Positions 8,288 through 16,460 of a stretch of DNA of 64,000 nucleotides are shown here, piece after piece. Source of the DNA: Gammaproteobacteria bacterium HGW-Gammaproteobacteria-1 (GTDB lineage Bacteria > Pseudomonadota > Gammaproteobacteria > Thiohalomonadales > Thiohalomonadaceae); NCBI GenBank assembly GCA_002840095.1, contig PGZL01000004.1, forward strand, positions 62,001 through 126,000, read 5' to 3'. A program made the position numbers and the translations under genes. The first letter of the stretch is position 1. The number at the start of each line of letters is the position of its first letter. The notes below the pieces were generated by a model. The model was given only the letters and a program-made list of their open reading frames with translations. It was not told the origin of the DNA and made no database searches.

Positions 8288-8400
8288 GCCGGATTGCTCG
8301 CATCCCGAGAATGACGTCATGGCGAACCTGAGCGAGCCCCATCACTGCGTGAGTCCAACTTCAAGATGTAAGCATCGCGTATGTCCTAGTGCGGCAGGGA
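8288..8400 (+). pseudogene. 3' remnant of a second copy of the 6432 secreted protein gene
   Basis: 8288-8371 matches the last ~84 bp of the gene at 6432-6902 (PENDVMANL against PESDVMADL), with a one-base deletion before the end, and the same ATGTAAGCATCGCGTA runs across the stop. Similarity continues about 30 bp past the stop. The 5' part of the gene is absent. Confidence 0.7.
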
Positions 8401-8477
8401 CGCTTCGTTCCGGCCGCGATTTCATCAGGAGCACGCATTGATAAGCAAATTATTGCGAAATAGGGAGATCCTCCGGA

Positions 8478-8629
8478 AGTCGTCGCGACGCTCTCGCCCG
8501 AGGGCGGGGAAGCTTCGCATTGATGCCTCAACGGTGTGTTATTACGCCCTCGCCCGGATTCGACCTCACCGGGCGCATCGGCCGCCTGAAACGGGCCGAT
8601 GGTAGCGCAGGGGCGGCGGGGGAGGGAAG
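8478..8629. repeat. ~155-bp direct repeat, left copy
   Basis: Nearly identical to 8983-9138; from CGCATTGA(T/C)GCCTCAACGG onward only a few mismatches are seen over ~120 bp. Together the copies flank a small minus-strand gene. No transposase and no long terminal inverted repeats were seen. The rest of 8401-8477 holds no recognisable feature. Confidence 0.85.
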
Positions 8630-8706
8630 TTCCGCAGGCCGGACATGGCGACAGCGGTGTCCGGCGGCATTGCCCGATACCGCTGCGCTGAATCGGGCCT
8701 GCGGTA

Positions 8707-8886
8707 CTACGAGGTGCTTTCCTGCGTCATTTCGTCGAGCCAGTCGGCGAGGTCGTGCAGCAATTCGCCCAGGGCGCTGCGATCGGTTTCTTTGGCTTTG
8801 CCGGGGGCGCGCAGCAGGTGTGCATAGAGGCGGACATAGCTGGCGGCGAGGCGGATGCGTTCGATGGGGTTGTTCGGGCAGTCCAT
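8707..8886 (-). CDS. Small hypothetical protein between direct repeats
   Basis: 59 residues from ATG 8886, preceded on the minus strand by GGAGAATTGGT. MDCPNNPIERIRLAAS begins a mostly helical, soluble protein with an acidic C-terminal half (LLHDLADWLDEMTQ). No domain recognised. The good ribosome-binding site and codon pattern support translation. It lies about 80 bp from the left and 100 bp from the right copy of a 155-bp direct repeat, so the unit may have moved or been duplicated as a cassette. Confidence 0.6.
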   Translation of the reverse strand: MDCPNNPIERIRLAASYVRLYAHLLRAPGKAKETDRSALGELLHDLADWLDEMTQESTS

Positions 8887-8982
8887 ACCAATTCTCCTGA
8901 CAGTTCGATATACGGCCGCGCGCCGCTGGGCGGTGCACGGGTTTCGTCCTATCAGGTACGGCGGGTTTGTTTCCGTTAAGAA

Positions 8983-9138
8983 ATCGTCGCGACTCTTGGC
9001 CTCTCGCCCGAAGGCGGGGGCGTTTCGCATTGACGCCTCAACGGTGTGTTATTACGCCCTCGCCCGGATTCGACCTCACCGGGCGCATCGGCCGCCTGAA
9101 ACGGGTCGATGGTAGCGCAGGGGCGGCGGGGGAAGGAA
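8983..9138. repeat. ~155-bp direct repeat, right copy
   Basis: See the left copy at 8478. In the orientation of the 59-residue gene this copy lies upstream and could contribute its promoter; the left copy lies downstream. Confidence 0.85.
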
Positions 9139-9204
9139 GGGCAAGGGTCGCCGGTGGGGAAGGGCGGTGCGGGAAGGCGGCAGGGGCCATGGGCCGTTTC
9201 CGGG

Positions 9205-9262
9205 CTTGGTAGGAGCCCAGTCCCCTGGGCGATTGTTCGCCGAGAGGACTCGGTTCCTACAG
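9205..9262. repeat. TAGGAGCCC...GGTTCCTACA palindromic element
   Basis: GGTAGGAGCCCAGTCCCCTGG and, after GTTCGCCGAGAGG, ACTCGGTTCCTACA form an imperfect inverted repeat. A second member lies at 62988-63060. The rest of 9139-9455 is non-coding with a GCCCGATAAATCGGGC hairpin near 9354. Confidence 0.65.
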
Positions 9263-9455
9263 ATATCGCCTGACTGGTACTAGGCCATCGGCTGCGGCTT
9301 GTTGTGGGGGCCGGGCTATGCCGGGCGATGGCGGCATCAGGAAAGGCCCCATCGCCCGATAAATCGGGCTCCCACTGGTGGCCCCGCCGGCCGTTGTAAC
9401 GCGGCTGTAATCCTGGCGTTACCTTGCCGCAACATTCGCTCCGTAGCCTGTGCCG

Positions 9456-10697
9456 ATGCCGATCCCATCCGTAGAGCCGGCGGAGGCCGAAACCTTGCGC
9501 ATCCTGATGATCTCCGATGTCTATTTCCCCCGTGTGAACGGGGTGTCCACCTCGATCCAGACCTTCCGCCGCGAACTGCACGCGCTGGGCCACGAAGTCA
9601 CCCTGATTGTGCCCGACTACGGCGTGGACCACGGCGACGACGACGACGGCATCATCCGCATTCCTTCCCGCCAGGTGCTGTTCGATCCGGAAGACCGCCT
9701 GATGCGGCGCGGCGCCATCATCGACCTGCTGCCGCGACTGAAGGCGGAGCAGTACGATCTGGTGCACATCCAGACGCCGTTCGTCGCCCATTACCTGGGC
9801 CTGCGCCTGGCGCAGGAGCTGAACGCGCCGGTGGTGGAGAGCTATCACACCTTCTTCGAGGAGTATCTGTTCCACTACATTCCCTTCCTGCCCCGGCCCT
9901 GGCTGCGCGCCGCGGCGCGGCGCTTCTCGCGCTGGCAGTGCAACAGCGTGGACAGCGTGGTGGTCCCGTCCAGCGCCATGCTGGAGGTGCTGCGCGCCTA
10001 CGGCGTGCGCAGCGAGGCGGCCATCATTCCCACCGGCATCGAACTGGCCGAGTTCAGCCACGGCGACGGCGCCGCGTTCCGGCAGCAGCACGGCATCCCT
10101 GCGGGGCGGCCCCTGCTGGTGTTCGTCGGCCGCGTTGCCTTTGAAAAGAACATCGACTTTCTGTTGCGCATGCTGGTGCGCGTGCGCCAGGACGTGCCAG
10201 AGGTGCTGCTGGTGATCGCCGGCCAGGGGCCGGCGGTGGCGCACCTGCGCACGCTGACCGAGCGCCTGGGCCTGCAGGAGCACGTGCGGTTCATAGGCTA
10301 CCTGGCACGCGGCGGCGAACTGCAGGGCTGTTATGCCGCCGGCGACATCTTCGTCTTCGCCTCGCGCACCGAGACCCAGGGACTGGTGCTGCTGGAGGCC
10401 ATGGCCCTGGGCGTGCCGGTGGTGTCCACCGCGGTGATGGGCACGCGTGACGTGCTCCATGCGGGCGAGGGCGCCATCATCGCGCCGGAGGACGAAGGCG
10501 GCTTCGCCGGCGCGGTCACCACCCTGCTGCGCAACCGTGAACGGCGCGAGGCGCTGGGCGTCGCGGCCCGGCACTACGCCGCCGGCTGGGCCGCGCCGCG
10601 CCTGGCGCAGAAGCTGGCCGACCACTACGCGGACACCGTGGCCGCCTGCCTGGAGCGCAGGGAAACGGCAACGGCGCCGGCCCAGCTCGAGTATTGA
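9456..10697 (+). CDS. GT4-family glycosyltransferase
   Basis: 413 residues from ATG 9456 (a GTG six bases earlier is also possible). N-terminal acceptor domain with FPRVNGVSTSIQTF, as in lipid glucosyl/mannosyltransferases of the PimB/MgtA type. The C-terminal nucleotide-sugar domain contains the E-x7-E motif in ETQGLVLLEAMALGVP. It is cytoplasmic or membrane-associated and transfers a sugar from an activated donor; acceptor and sugar cannot be read from the sequence. Followed 220 bp later by a second GT4 gene and a PAP2 phosphatase, which suggests glycolipid synthesis. Confidence 0.88.
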   Translation: MPIPSVEPAEAETLRILMISDVYFPRVNGVSTSIQTFRRELHALGHEVTLIVPDYGVDHGDDDDGIIRIPSRQVLFDPEDRLMRRGAIIDLLPRLKAEQYDLVHIQTPFVAHYLGLRLAQELNAPVVESYHTFFEEYLFHYIPFLPRPWLRAAARRFSRWQCNSVDSVVVPSSAMLEVLRAYGVRSEAAIIPTGIELAEFSHGDGAAFRQQHGIPAGRPLLVFVGRVAFEKNIDFLLRMLVRVRQDVPEVLLVIAGQGPAVAHLRTLTERLGLQEHVRFIGYLARGGELQGCYAAGDIFVFASRTETQGLVLLEAMALGVPVVSTAVMGTRDVLHAGEGAIIAPEDEGGFAGAVTTLLRNRERREALGVAARHYAAGWAAPRLAQKLADHYADTVAACLERRETATAPAQLEY

Positions 10698-10721
10698 CCC
10701 AGGAACGGAAGATTAAATCTC

Positions 10722-10838
10722 GCCAAGGCGCCAGGCACGCCAAGGAAAGACGGTCCATACCTCTGCAACATTACCCGCCCGCAGGGACGCGTCGGCATCA
10801 GCGTCTCCGTGTCCTTTGCGTGCTTGGCGAGAGCAACT
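10722..10838. repeat. CTCGCCAAG / CTTGGCGAGA inverted element
   Basis: ATCTCGCCAAGGCGCCAGG near 10722 and TCCTTTGCGTGCTTGGCGAG ending near 10832 form an inverted pair of the same family as 18135-18372. It fills most of the gap between the two glycosyltransferase genes. Confidence 0.6.
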
Positions 10839-10917
10839 TCAGTTATTGGGGGTGTTCATCACCAAAGAGTCATCGAACTGTCATTGCCTCTTCACACGGC
10901 AGGAAGATAGTGGCGCC

Positions 10918-12123
10918 ATGCATACCAGTGAAACTGCCATGAATGCCTTTCCCTCGGCGCAGCGTCATTTGCATTTGGGGGTGGTGACCGAAACCTACCC
11001 GCCGGAGATCAACGGCGTGGCGATGACGGTCGGCCGCTTGGTGGACGAAATGACGCGGCGCGGCCATCGCATCCAACTGGTGCGCCCGCGCCAGGGCGAC
11101 GGCGATGCCGCCGCCGACACTCTGGACGATGCCTTCGAGCCGCCGCTGACCACCACCCTGGTGTCCGGCGTCACCATGCCCTGGTACCGTGAATTGCGCC
11201 TCGGCCTGCCCGCGGGCCAGCGCCTGCGCCAGTTGTGGCGGCGCGAGCGTCCCGACGTCCTGTACGTGGCCACCGAGGGCCTGCTGGGCTGGTCGGCCAT
11301 ACGCGAGGCGGCGCGGCAGAACATCCCGGTAATCAGCGGCTTTCACACCAATTTCCACAGCTACAGCCAGCACTACCAAATCGGTTTTTTGCAGCGCCCC
11401 ATCTACGACTACCTGCGCCGGCTGCACAACCGCACCGCCTGCACCCTGGTGCCGACGGAGGCGCAGCGCAAGACCCTGCTGGCGGACGAGTTCCGCAACG
11501 TGGAGGTGTTGGGCCGCGGCGTCGACAGTCGCCTGTTCTCACCGGCGCACCGCAGCGACGAACTGCGCCGCGCCTGGGGACTGGGGCGCAACGATCAGGC
11601 CGTGATCTACGTCGGCCGCCTGGCGGCGGAAAAAAACCTGCCGCTGGCAGTGCACGCCTTCCGCGCCATGCGCGAACGCAATCCGAACCTGCGCCTGATC
11701 ATCGTCGGCGACGGTCCGTTCTACCAGGAGCTGTACGCCAACGAGCGCGACGTGATCTTCTGCGGCGTGCAGACCGGCGCGCAACTCGCCGAGCACTACG
11801 CCTCGGCCGACATCTTCCTGTTTCCCAGCGAAACGGAAACCTTCGGCAACGTCACCCTGGAGGCCATGGCTTCGGGACTGGCGGTGGTGGCCTTCGACTA
11901 TGCCGCCGCCCAGATGCACATCGATCCGGGCCAGGAAGGCCAGCTGGTGCCGCTGGGCGAGCACGATGCCTATATCGCCGCGGCCGCGGCGCTGGCCGAG
12001 CAGCCGGATCGCGTCGCACAGTTGCGGGTGGCCGCGCGGCGCAAGGCACAACGACTGGACTGGCAGGGTGTGGCCGATCGCTTTGAGTGGCTGTTGCGCG
12101 CCTACGGCGCGGGGAGGTCGTGA
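10918..12123 (+). CDS. GT4-family glycosyltransferase (second of pair)
   Basis: 401 residues from ATG 10918; ATG 10939 is an alternative. N-terminal TETYPPEINGVAMTVGRLV is typical of the GDP-mannose- or UDP-glucose-dependent lipid glycosyltransferase group. The C-terminal donor site has the E-x7-E motif in SETETFGNVTLEAMASG. It is paralogous to the gene at 9456 in architecture but not closely similar. The stop overlaps the next ATG (TGATG), so it is translationally coupled to the PAP2 phosphatase. Donor and acceptor are unknown. Confidence 0.88.
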   Translation: MHTSETAMNAFPSAQRHLHLGVVTETYPPEINGVAMTVGRLVDEMTRRGHRIQLVRPRQGDGDAAADTLDDAFEPPLTTTLVSGVTMPWYRELRLGLPAGQRLRQLWRRERPDVLYVATEGLLGWSAIREAARQNIPVISGFHTNFHSYSQHYQIGFLQRPIYDYLRRLHNRTACTLVPTEAQRKTLLADEFRNVEVLGRGVDSRLFSPAHRSDELRRAWGLGRNDQAVIYVGRLAAEKNLPLAVHAFRAMRERNPNLRLIIVGDGPFYQELYANERDVIFCGVQTGAQLAEHYASADIFLFPSETETFGNVTLEAMASGLAVVAFDYAAAQMHIDPGQEGQLVPLGEHDAYIAAAAALAEQPDRVAQLRVAARRKAQRLDWQGVADRFEWLLRAYGAGRS

Positions 12124-12662
12124 TGTCCATCATGCGTAGCGAACGTTTGTGGCGCCGTGCCGGCGAAATCGATTTGTCTCTCTGCGTCCTGTTCAACCGC
12201 GGCGTGCGGCGGCGTGCAGTGCAGCGCCTGTTCGCCGTGATCAGCCGGCTCGGCAACGGCGTGTTCTGGTATGCGCTGATGGCGGTATTGCCCTTTACCT
12301 ACGGCGATGCCGGTGTGGTGAGCGCGCTGCACATGGCTCTGGTCGGTCTGGGCGGCGTGGTGCTGTATCGCATGATGAAGGGGTATATCAACCGCGAGCG
12401 GCCCTTCGTCAACCACCCGCAAATCAGGCTCGGCGCCATGCCGCTGGATCGGTTCAGTTTTCCCTCGGGCCATACCCTGCATGCGGTGGCCTTCACCCTG
12501 GTGGCGGTACACCATCACCCGAGTCTGGCGTTCGTGCTGGTGCCCTTCGCCCTGCTGGTGGCCGCATCGCGCATGGTGCTCGGGCTGCATTACCCGTCGG
12601 ATGTGGCGATGGGGACGATGGTGGGGGCGGGGTTGGCGGTGGGGAGTTTTCTGCTGATCTAG
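12123..12662 (+). CDS. PAP2-family membrane phosphatase
   Basis: 179 residues. The three PAP2 motifs are complete: K86 with RP at 93-94 (KGYINRERP), PSGH at 114-117, and SRMVLGLHYPSD at 149-160, carrying the catalytic histidines. Hydrophobic segments around 35-60, 65-85 and 120-178 make it an inner-membrane protein with a probable periplasm-facing active site. It would dephosphorylate a lipid phosphate such as phosphatidate or undecaprenyl diphosphate. Start overlaps the upstream glycosyltransferase stop; the context suggests supplying a diacylglycerol-type acceptor for the two transferases, which is inference. Confidence 0.9.
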   Translation: MSIMRSERLWRRAGEIDLSLCVLFNRGVRRRAVQRLFAVISRLGNGVFWYALMAVLPFTYGDAGVVSALHMALVGLGGVVLYRMMKGYINRERPFVNHPQIRLGAMPLDRFSFPSGHTLHAVAFTLVAVHHHPSLAFVLVPFALLVAASRMVLGLHYPSDVAMGTMVGAGLAVGSFLLI

Positions 12663-12744
12663 TTGGGGATTTCTGGCGCCCTACTCCGGTGATGCGCGCT
12701 ATCGCGCGGTTTTATTGGGTCGGGGTTCCGCCCCCGAACGACGT

Positions 12745-13162
12745 GTTACTTTCTTTGCTCCGCCAAAGAAAGTAACCAAAGAAAGGCGGGCCCGACTCCC
12801 GCGCCCTTCGGGGCGCTCGCCTACGCGCCGTCCTGGCGCGAAGGCGAGGACATGCCATCCCTGGCATGTCCCCTTCGGGCTTATCCCGATTCGGGCTGCG
12901 ATGCTCGGCGCGGCAGACGGGGGGGGAAGGCGGAAAGTCAAAAGACAAACCCAAAATCAAAACCGCTCCGTTTCCCGTAGGGTGCGCATCGCGCACCGTA
13001 TTCTTCGGCTGGCACGGAATTGGTGCGCAGTGCGCACCCTACATTTTTGTGTGCGCGCAGCGCACACCATCCAGCGCGATGCCGCAGGGGACCCGCAGGG
13101 CGAGACATCGGGGCGGCTTTTCTTTTGGTTACTTTTCTTTGGCCGTTCAAAGAAAAGTAACC
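12745..13162. repeat. Composite repeat block bounded by GTTACTTTC hairpins
   Basis: Left hairpin: GTTACTTTCTTTG (12745-12757) / CAAAGAAAGTAAC (12764-12776), 13 bp perfect. Right hairpin: 15 bp perfect, 13127-13141 / 13148-13162. Between them lie a GGACATGCCA/TGGCATGTCC hairpin (12848-12871) and a GTAGGGTGCGCA palindrome pair (12977-13043). The 568 bp from 12663 to 13230 hold no convincing gene. Confidence 0.8.
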
Positions 13163-13230
13163 CGCGCGCGGGGCGGCTCCCCGCATCAAAATCAATCCGC
13201 GCGACAGCGCAACCAACCCGGAGTAGGCGG

Positions 13231-15234
13231 ATGGAATCCCCCGCCGAAACACCGCACAACGCCATCGCCTTGATAAACCACACCCCCATGAGTAACCACC
13301 CCATTGCCCCGGCCAACCCCCTGCACCATGATGACGCCATGGACATCCACGACACAGGGGAAACCAATGCCGAACTGTGCGCCTTGCTGGACGAGGTGAC
13401 GTCCCTGCGCGGGCGCATCGTGTCCGGTGCGCTGAAACGGCTGGAACATCTGCGTGACTGCTATGCCGACGGCCGCTATACGCCCAGTGCACTCAATCTG
13501 GCCCATTACCTGGAATTGCGCCGCAGCGATCTGCGACCGTTGCAGGAGCGGCTGGCGGCGGTGGGCCTGTCGTCGCTGGGGCGCGGCGAGGCGCATGTGG
13601 AGGCCACTTTGTCCGGCATCATGAGCCTGCTGTCGCGCGCGACCGGCCAGGCGCCGGAGATGCGGCAGAACTGCGGTCCCCGCTTCGGCGAGGGCGGCCG
13701 TCTGCTGGCGCAGCACACGGACGACCTGTTCGGCCCCGCCGGTCGCGCCCGTCAGGCGCGGGTGATGGTGACGCTGCCCAGCGAGGCGGCGGTCGACTAC
13801 GATTTGCTCCACAGCCTGTTGCAGGCGGGCATGGATGTGGCGCGCATCAATTGCGCCCATGACGATGCGGCGGGCTGGGAGGCGATGCTGTGCAACCTGC
13901 GCCGCGCCGAGGCGGACAGCGGCCGGCGCTGCCGCGTCCTGATGGATCTCGCCGGGCACAAGCTGCGCACCGGGCCGACGGCGCCCGCGCCGGCGGTGGT
14001 GCACATCCGGCCGCAACGCGATCCCTTCGGCGTGGTGGTGACACCGGCGCAAATCCTGCTGGAGCCGGCGGAGCATTGCGCGCTGGAGGCGGACGGCTAC
14101 ACCCACGGCGCGTACCTGCACCTGAAAATCCCGCAGGAACTGCACGAGCGCCTACGCCCCGGCGATCGGCTGTTCTTCAGCGACGGCCGCGGCAAGCGGC
14201 GTTATCTCGACGTGGTGGCGCGCACGCCGGCCGAACGCTGGCTGGTGCACAGTTCGCGCTCGGCCTACCTGGCGGCCGACAGCGTGTTCGAGCTGCGGCG
14301 CCGCGACAGCCGCAAGCGCTGGCGGGGACTCGGCCGTTATGCCCTGTGTCCTTTTGCGGGGCAGCCGCAGGCGCTGCGCCTGTACTGGGGCGATCCGCTG
14401 CTGCTGCGGCGCGACGGCCTGCCGGGTGAACCGGCGCAACGGGACGAGGCCGGCAATGTGGTGTCGCCGGTCAGCATCGGCTGCACCCTGCCGGAAGTGA
14501 TCGACCTGCTGCAGGTGGGCGACCCGGTGTGGTTCGACGACGGCAAGCTGGGCACCGAAGTGGACGCCCTGCTGCCGGAAGGCGCGCTGCTCAAGGTCAC
14601 CCACGCGGCGCCCGCCGGCATGAATCTGCGTAGCGACAAGGGCATCAACTTTCCCAATACGCGCCTCGACCTGCCACCGCTGTCGGCCAAGGACCTGCAG
14701 GATCTGGATTTCGTCTGCCGCCATGCCGACATGGTGGGCTTTTCCTTCGTGGAGACCCTGGACGACATGGACTTCATGATGCGGGAGCTGGTGAAGCGCG
14801 GCCGTGCCGATCTGCCCATCATCGCCAAGATCGAAACCGCGCGGGCGGTGAACAACCTGGGGGAGCTGATCCTGGGCACCATCGGCCGTCATACCCTGGG
14901 CATCATGATCGCCCGCGGCGATCTCGCGGTGGAACTGGGCGGGGTGCGCCTGGCGGAAATCCAGGAGGAGATATTGTGGCTGTGCGAGGCGGCCCACGTG
15001 CCGGTGATCTGGGCCACCCAGGTGCTGGAGACCCTGGCGCAGAAGGGCATGCGTTCGCGTCCGGAACTGACCGACGCGGCCATGGGCGTGCGCGCCGAAT
15101 GCGTGATGCTGAACAAGGGGCCCTACGTGCTCGATGCGGTGCGCCTGCTCGACGACATCATGCAGCGCATGGAGGCGCATCAGCGCAAGAAGATGTCGCG
15201 CCTGCGCGCCCTCGGCCTGGCCGGGAAGGCATAG
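13231..15234 (+). CDS. Pyruvate-kinase-like protein with N-terminal extension and no C-domain
   Basis: 667 residues from ATG 13231, preceded by GGAGTAGGCGG; the frame runs further upstream but only through repeat DNA. Residues ~40-170 form a helical extension outside classical pyruvate kinase. The barrel follows, keeping ARINCAHDD (for RLNFSHG), the lysine and glutamate of IIAKIETA, the metal aspartate of IARGDLA and the threonine of WATQVLE. GPEIRT is altered to GHKLRT. Two B-domain-like segments are seen (LFFSDGRGKRR and VWFDDGKLGTEV). The allosteric C-terminal domain is missing; the protein ends shortly after LNKGPYVLDAV. Active-site residues suggest phosphoenolpyruvate chemistry, but ADP phosphorylation is unproven. 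Confidence 0.8.
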   Translation: MESPAETPHNAIALINHTPMSNHPIAPANPLHHDDAMDIHDTGETNAELCALLDEVTSLRGRIVSGALKRLEHLRDCYADGRYTPSALNLAHYLELRRSDLRPLQERLAAVGLSSLGRGEAHVEATLSGIMSLLSRATGQAPEMRQNCGPRFGEGGRLLAQHTDDLFGPAGRARQARVMVTLPSEAAVDYDLLHSLLQAGMDVARINCAHDDAAGWEAMLCNLRRAEADSGRRCRVLMDLAGHKLRTGPTAPAPAVVHIRPQRDPFGVVVTPAQILLEPAEHCALEADGYTHGAYLHLKIPQELHERLRPGDRLFFSDGRGKRRYLDVVARTPAERWLVHSSRSAYLAADSVFELRRRDSRKRWRGLGRYALCPFAGQPQALRLYWGDPLLLRRDGLPGEPAQRDEAGNVVSPVSIGCTLPEVIDLLQVGDPVWFDDGKLGTEVDALLPEGALLKVTHAAPAGMNLRSDKGINFPNTRLDLPPLSAKDLQDLDFVCRHADMVGFSFVETLDDMDFMMRELVKRGRADLPIIAKIETARAVNNLGELILGTIGRHTLGIMIARGDLAVELGGVRLAEIQEEILWLCEAAHVPVIWATQVLETLAQKGMRSRPELTDAAMGVRAECVMLNKGPYVLDAVRLLDDIMQRMEAHQRKKMSRLRALGLAGKA

Positions 15235-15239
15235 TGGCG

Positions 15240-15284
15240 GTTGCCTTTACTTGTAACTTGTCACTTGAAACTTGTAACTGATTT
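15240..15284. repeat. ACTTGTAACTTG microrepeat
   Basis: ACTTGTAACTTGTCACTTGAAACTTG-type heptad repeats between the converging pyruvate-kinase-like and DUF465 genes; same style as the microrepeats at 3029, 16411 and 45721. Confidence 0.55.
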
Positions 15285-15491
15285 TCAGGCATTCAGATCG
15301 GGGATCAGCTCGCTTTCCAGCTTGGCGATGACGTCCTTGAGGGCGAGCTTGCGTTTCTTGAGGCGGCGGACCTGCAGCTGGTCGGCGGTCGGGTCGAGGG
15401 CCAGGCGATCGATGATTTCATCAAGGTCGCGGTGTTCCAGCCGCAACTCCTCCAGACGGCGTCGGGTGGCCTCAATGTCCTGAGAGTACAT
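15285..15491 (-). CDS. DUF465 (YdcH-type) small helical protein
   Basis: 68 residues from ATG 15491, preceded by a GGCGGAG-type site on the minus strand. A helical hairpin: residues 5-35 (EATRRRLEELRLEHRDLDEI) and 45-63 with the family's RLKKRKLALKD motif. Proteins of this family are small, soluble and abundant; their role is not established. The upstream in-frame extension lacks similarity and was not used. Confidence 0.85.
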   Translation of the reverse strand: MYSQDIEATRRRLEELRLEHRDLDEIIDRLALDPTADQLQVRRLKKRKLALKDVIAKLESELIPDLNA

Positions 15492-15878
15492 GCTTTTTTC
15501 TCCGCCTCGGCATGTGATATGCGCAGGCATATTACCCTGAATATCGCGCCTTGTGCATATCTGCACGAAGAGTGCGGGTTTGGGATTCCCGCCGCGATGT
15601 GTTAGGGTAAAAAGCGTTCGTGGCGGCAGAGTGCCGCGAACACCCGAGTTTTCCCCCTGACAGGACGATGTGCTTCCCATAGCGGAGCACGTAAGTCAGT
15701 TAACGTGCACCGCTCCGGTGCACACCCCGATGGCGCCACGGCGTCATACCGCGCGGCACAGCCGCTTCGATGAACCGACGGTGACAGGACGCAACGGCGT
15801 CCGGATGCGGGTCTGCATCCACGTTCGCCCGCTCGACGAACCATGGCGATACGGCAACGCGCCGTACTCGACAGGCCT
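15492..15878. other. Intergenic region upstream of ectABC
   Basis: 387 bp between the divergent DUF465 and ectA genes, so it should hold promoters for both. Visible: a perfect 8-bp hairpin GTGCACCG/CGGTGCAC at 15705-15723 without a U-tract. No clear sigma70 or sigmaS hexamer pair, no EctR-type operator and no open frame with coding character was recognised. Confidence 0.5.
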
Positions 15879-16412
15879 ATGACACAAACACACTCCGCGG
15901 CCCCTGCCGCTGACGCGGGCATCGTCTTGCGCCGACCACAGCTGACCGACGGGCAGCCGGTGCACGCGCTGGTCCGCCGCTGCCCGCCCCTCGACCTCAA
16001 CTCCAGCTACAGCTATTTCCTGCTTTGCAGCCACCACGCCGACACCTGCGTGGTGGCGCGGCGGGGCGAAGACACGGTGGGTTTTCTTTCCGCCTACCGC
16101 CTGCCCGCGGCACCGCACACCCTGTTCGTATGGCAGGTGGCGGTGGATGCCTCGACGCGCGGCCAGGGCCTGGCCGGACGCATGCTGGAGGAGTTGCTGG
16201 CGCGTCCGTCCTGCGCCGGCGTGCAATTCGTCGAGACCACGGTATCCCCCTCCAATCTGGCCTCGCGCCGGGTGTTCATCCGTTTTGCCGCGCAGCGGCA
16301 GGCGGCCTGGCAGGAGGAGGTGTTTCTCAGCCGGGCGCACTTCGGTGCCGAGGCCCATGAAGAGGAAGTGCTGCTGCGCATCGGGCCGCTCACGCCCGTG
16401 CCGGCAACCTGA
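15879..16412 (+). CDS. ectA: L-2,4-diaminobutyrate N-gamma-acetyltransferase EctA
   Basis: 177 residues from ATG 15879 (MTQTHS); an in-frame ATG at 15843 adds 12 residues of unlikely coding character. GNAT fold with VWQVAVDASTRGQGLAGRML containing the acetyl-CoA loop (RGQGLA) near residues 95-100, and the EctA-typical LDLNSSYSYFLLC near residue 40. It acetylates diaminobutyrate in the second step of ectoine synthesis in the cytoplasm. First gene of ectABC; ectB starts 48 bp downstream, after a TCTTGAA microrepeat. Confidence 0.95.
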   Translation: MTQTHSAAPAADAGIVLRRPQLTDGQPVHALVRRCPPLDLNSSYSYFLLCSHHADTCVVARRGEDTVGFLSAYRLPAAPHTLFVWQVAVDASTRGQGLAGRMLEELLARPSCAGVQFVETTVSPSNLASRRVFIRFAAQRQAAWQEEVFLSRAHFGAEAHEEEVLLRIGPLTPVPAT

Positions 16413-16438
16413 ATCTTGAATCTTGAATTTTGAATTAT
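16411..16438. repeat. TCTTGAA microrepeat between ectA and ectB
   Basis: GAATCTTGAATCTTGAATTTTGAATT, three to four heptad-like units directly after the ectA stop and before the ectB ribosome-binding site. Confidence 0.6.
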
Positions 16439-16460
16439 TTTTCCCGCAGGAGGGTATCCC

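Noticed and set aside
8520-8900. 126-residue plus-strand frame through the left direct repeat
   Set aside because: It runs over repeat DNA and antisense to the 59-residue gene, with arginine/glycine-rich composition and no ribosome-binding site.
12715-13230. N-terminal extension of the pyruvate-kinase-like protein to 839 residues
   Set aside because: The extra 172 codons cross dispersed hairpins and palindromes; ATG 13231 has a good ribosome-binding site and coding character starts there.
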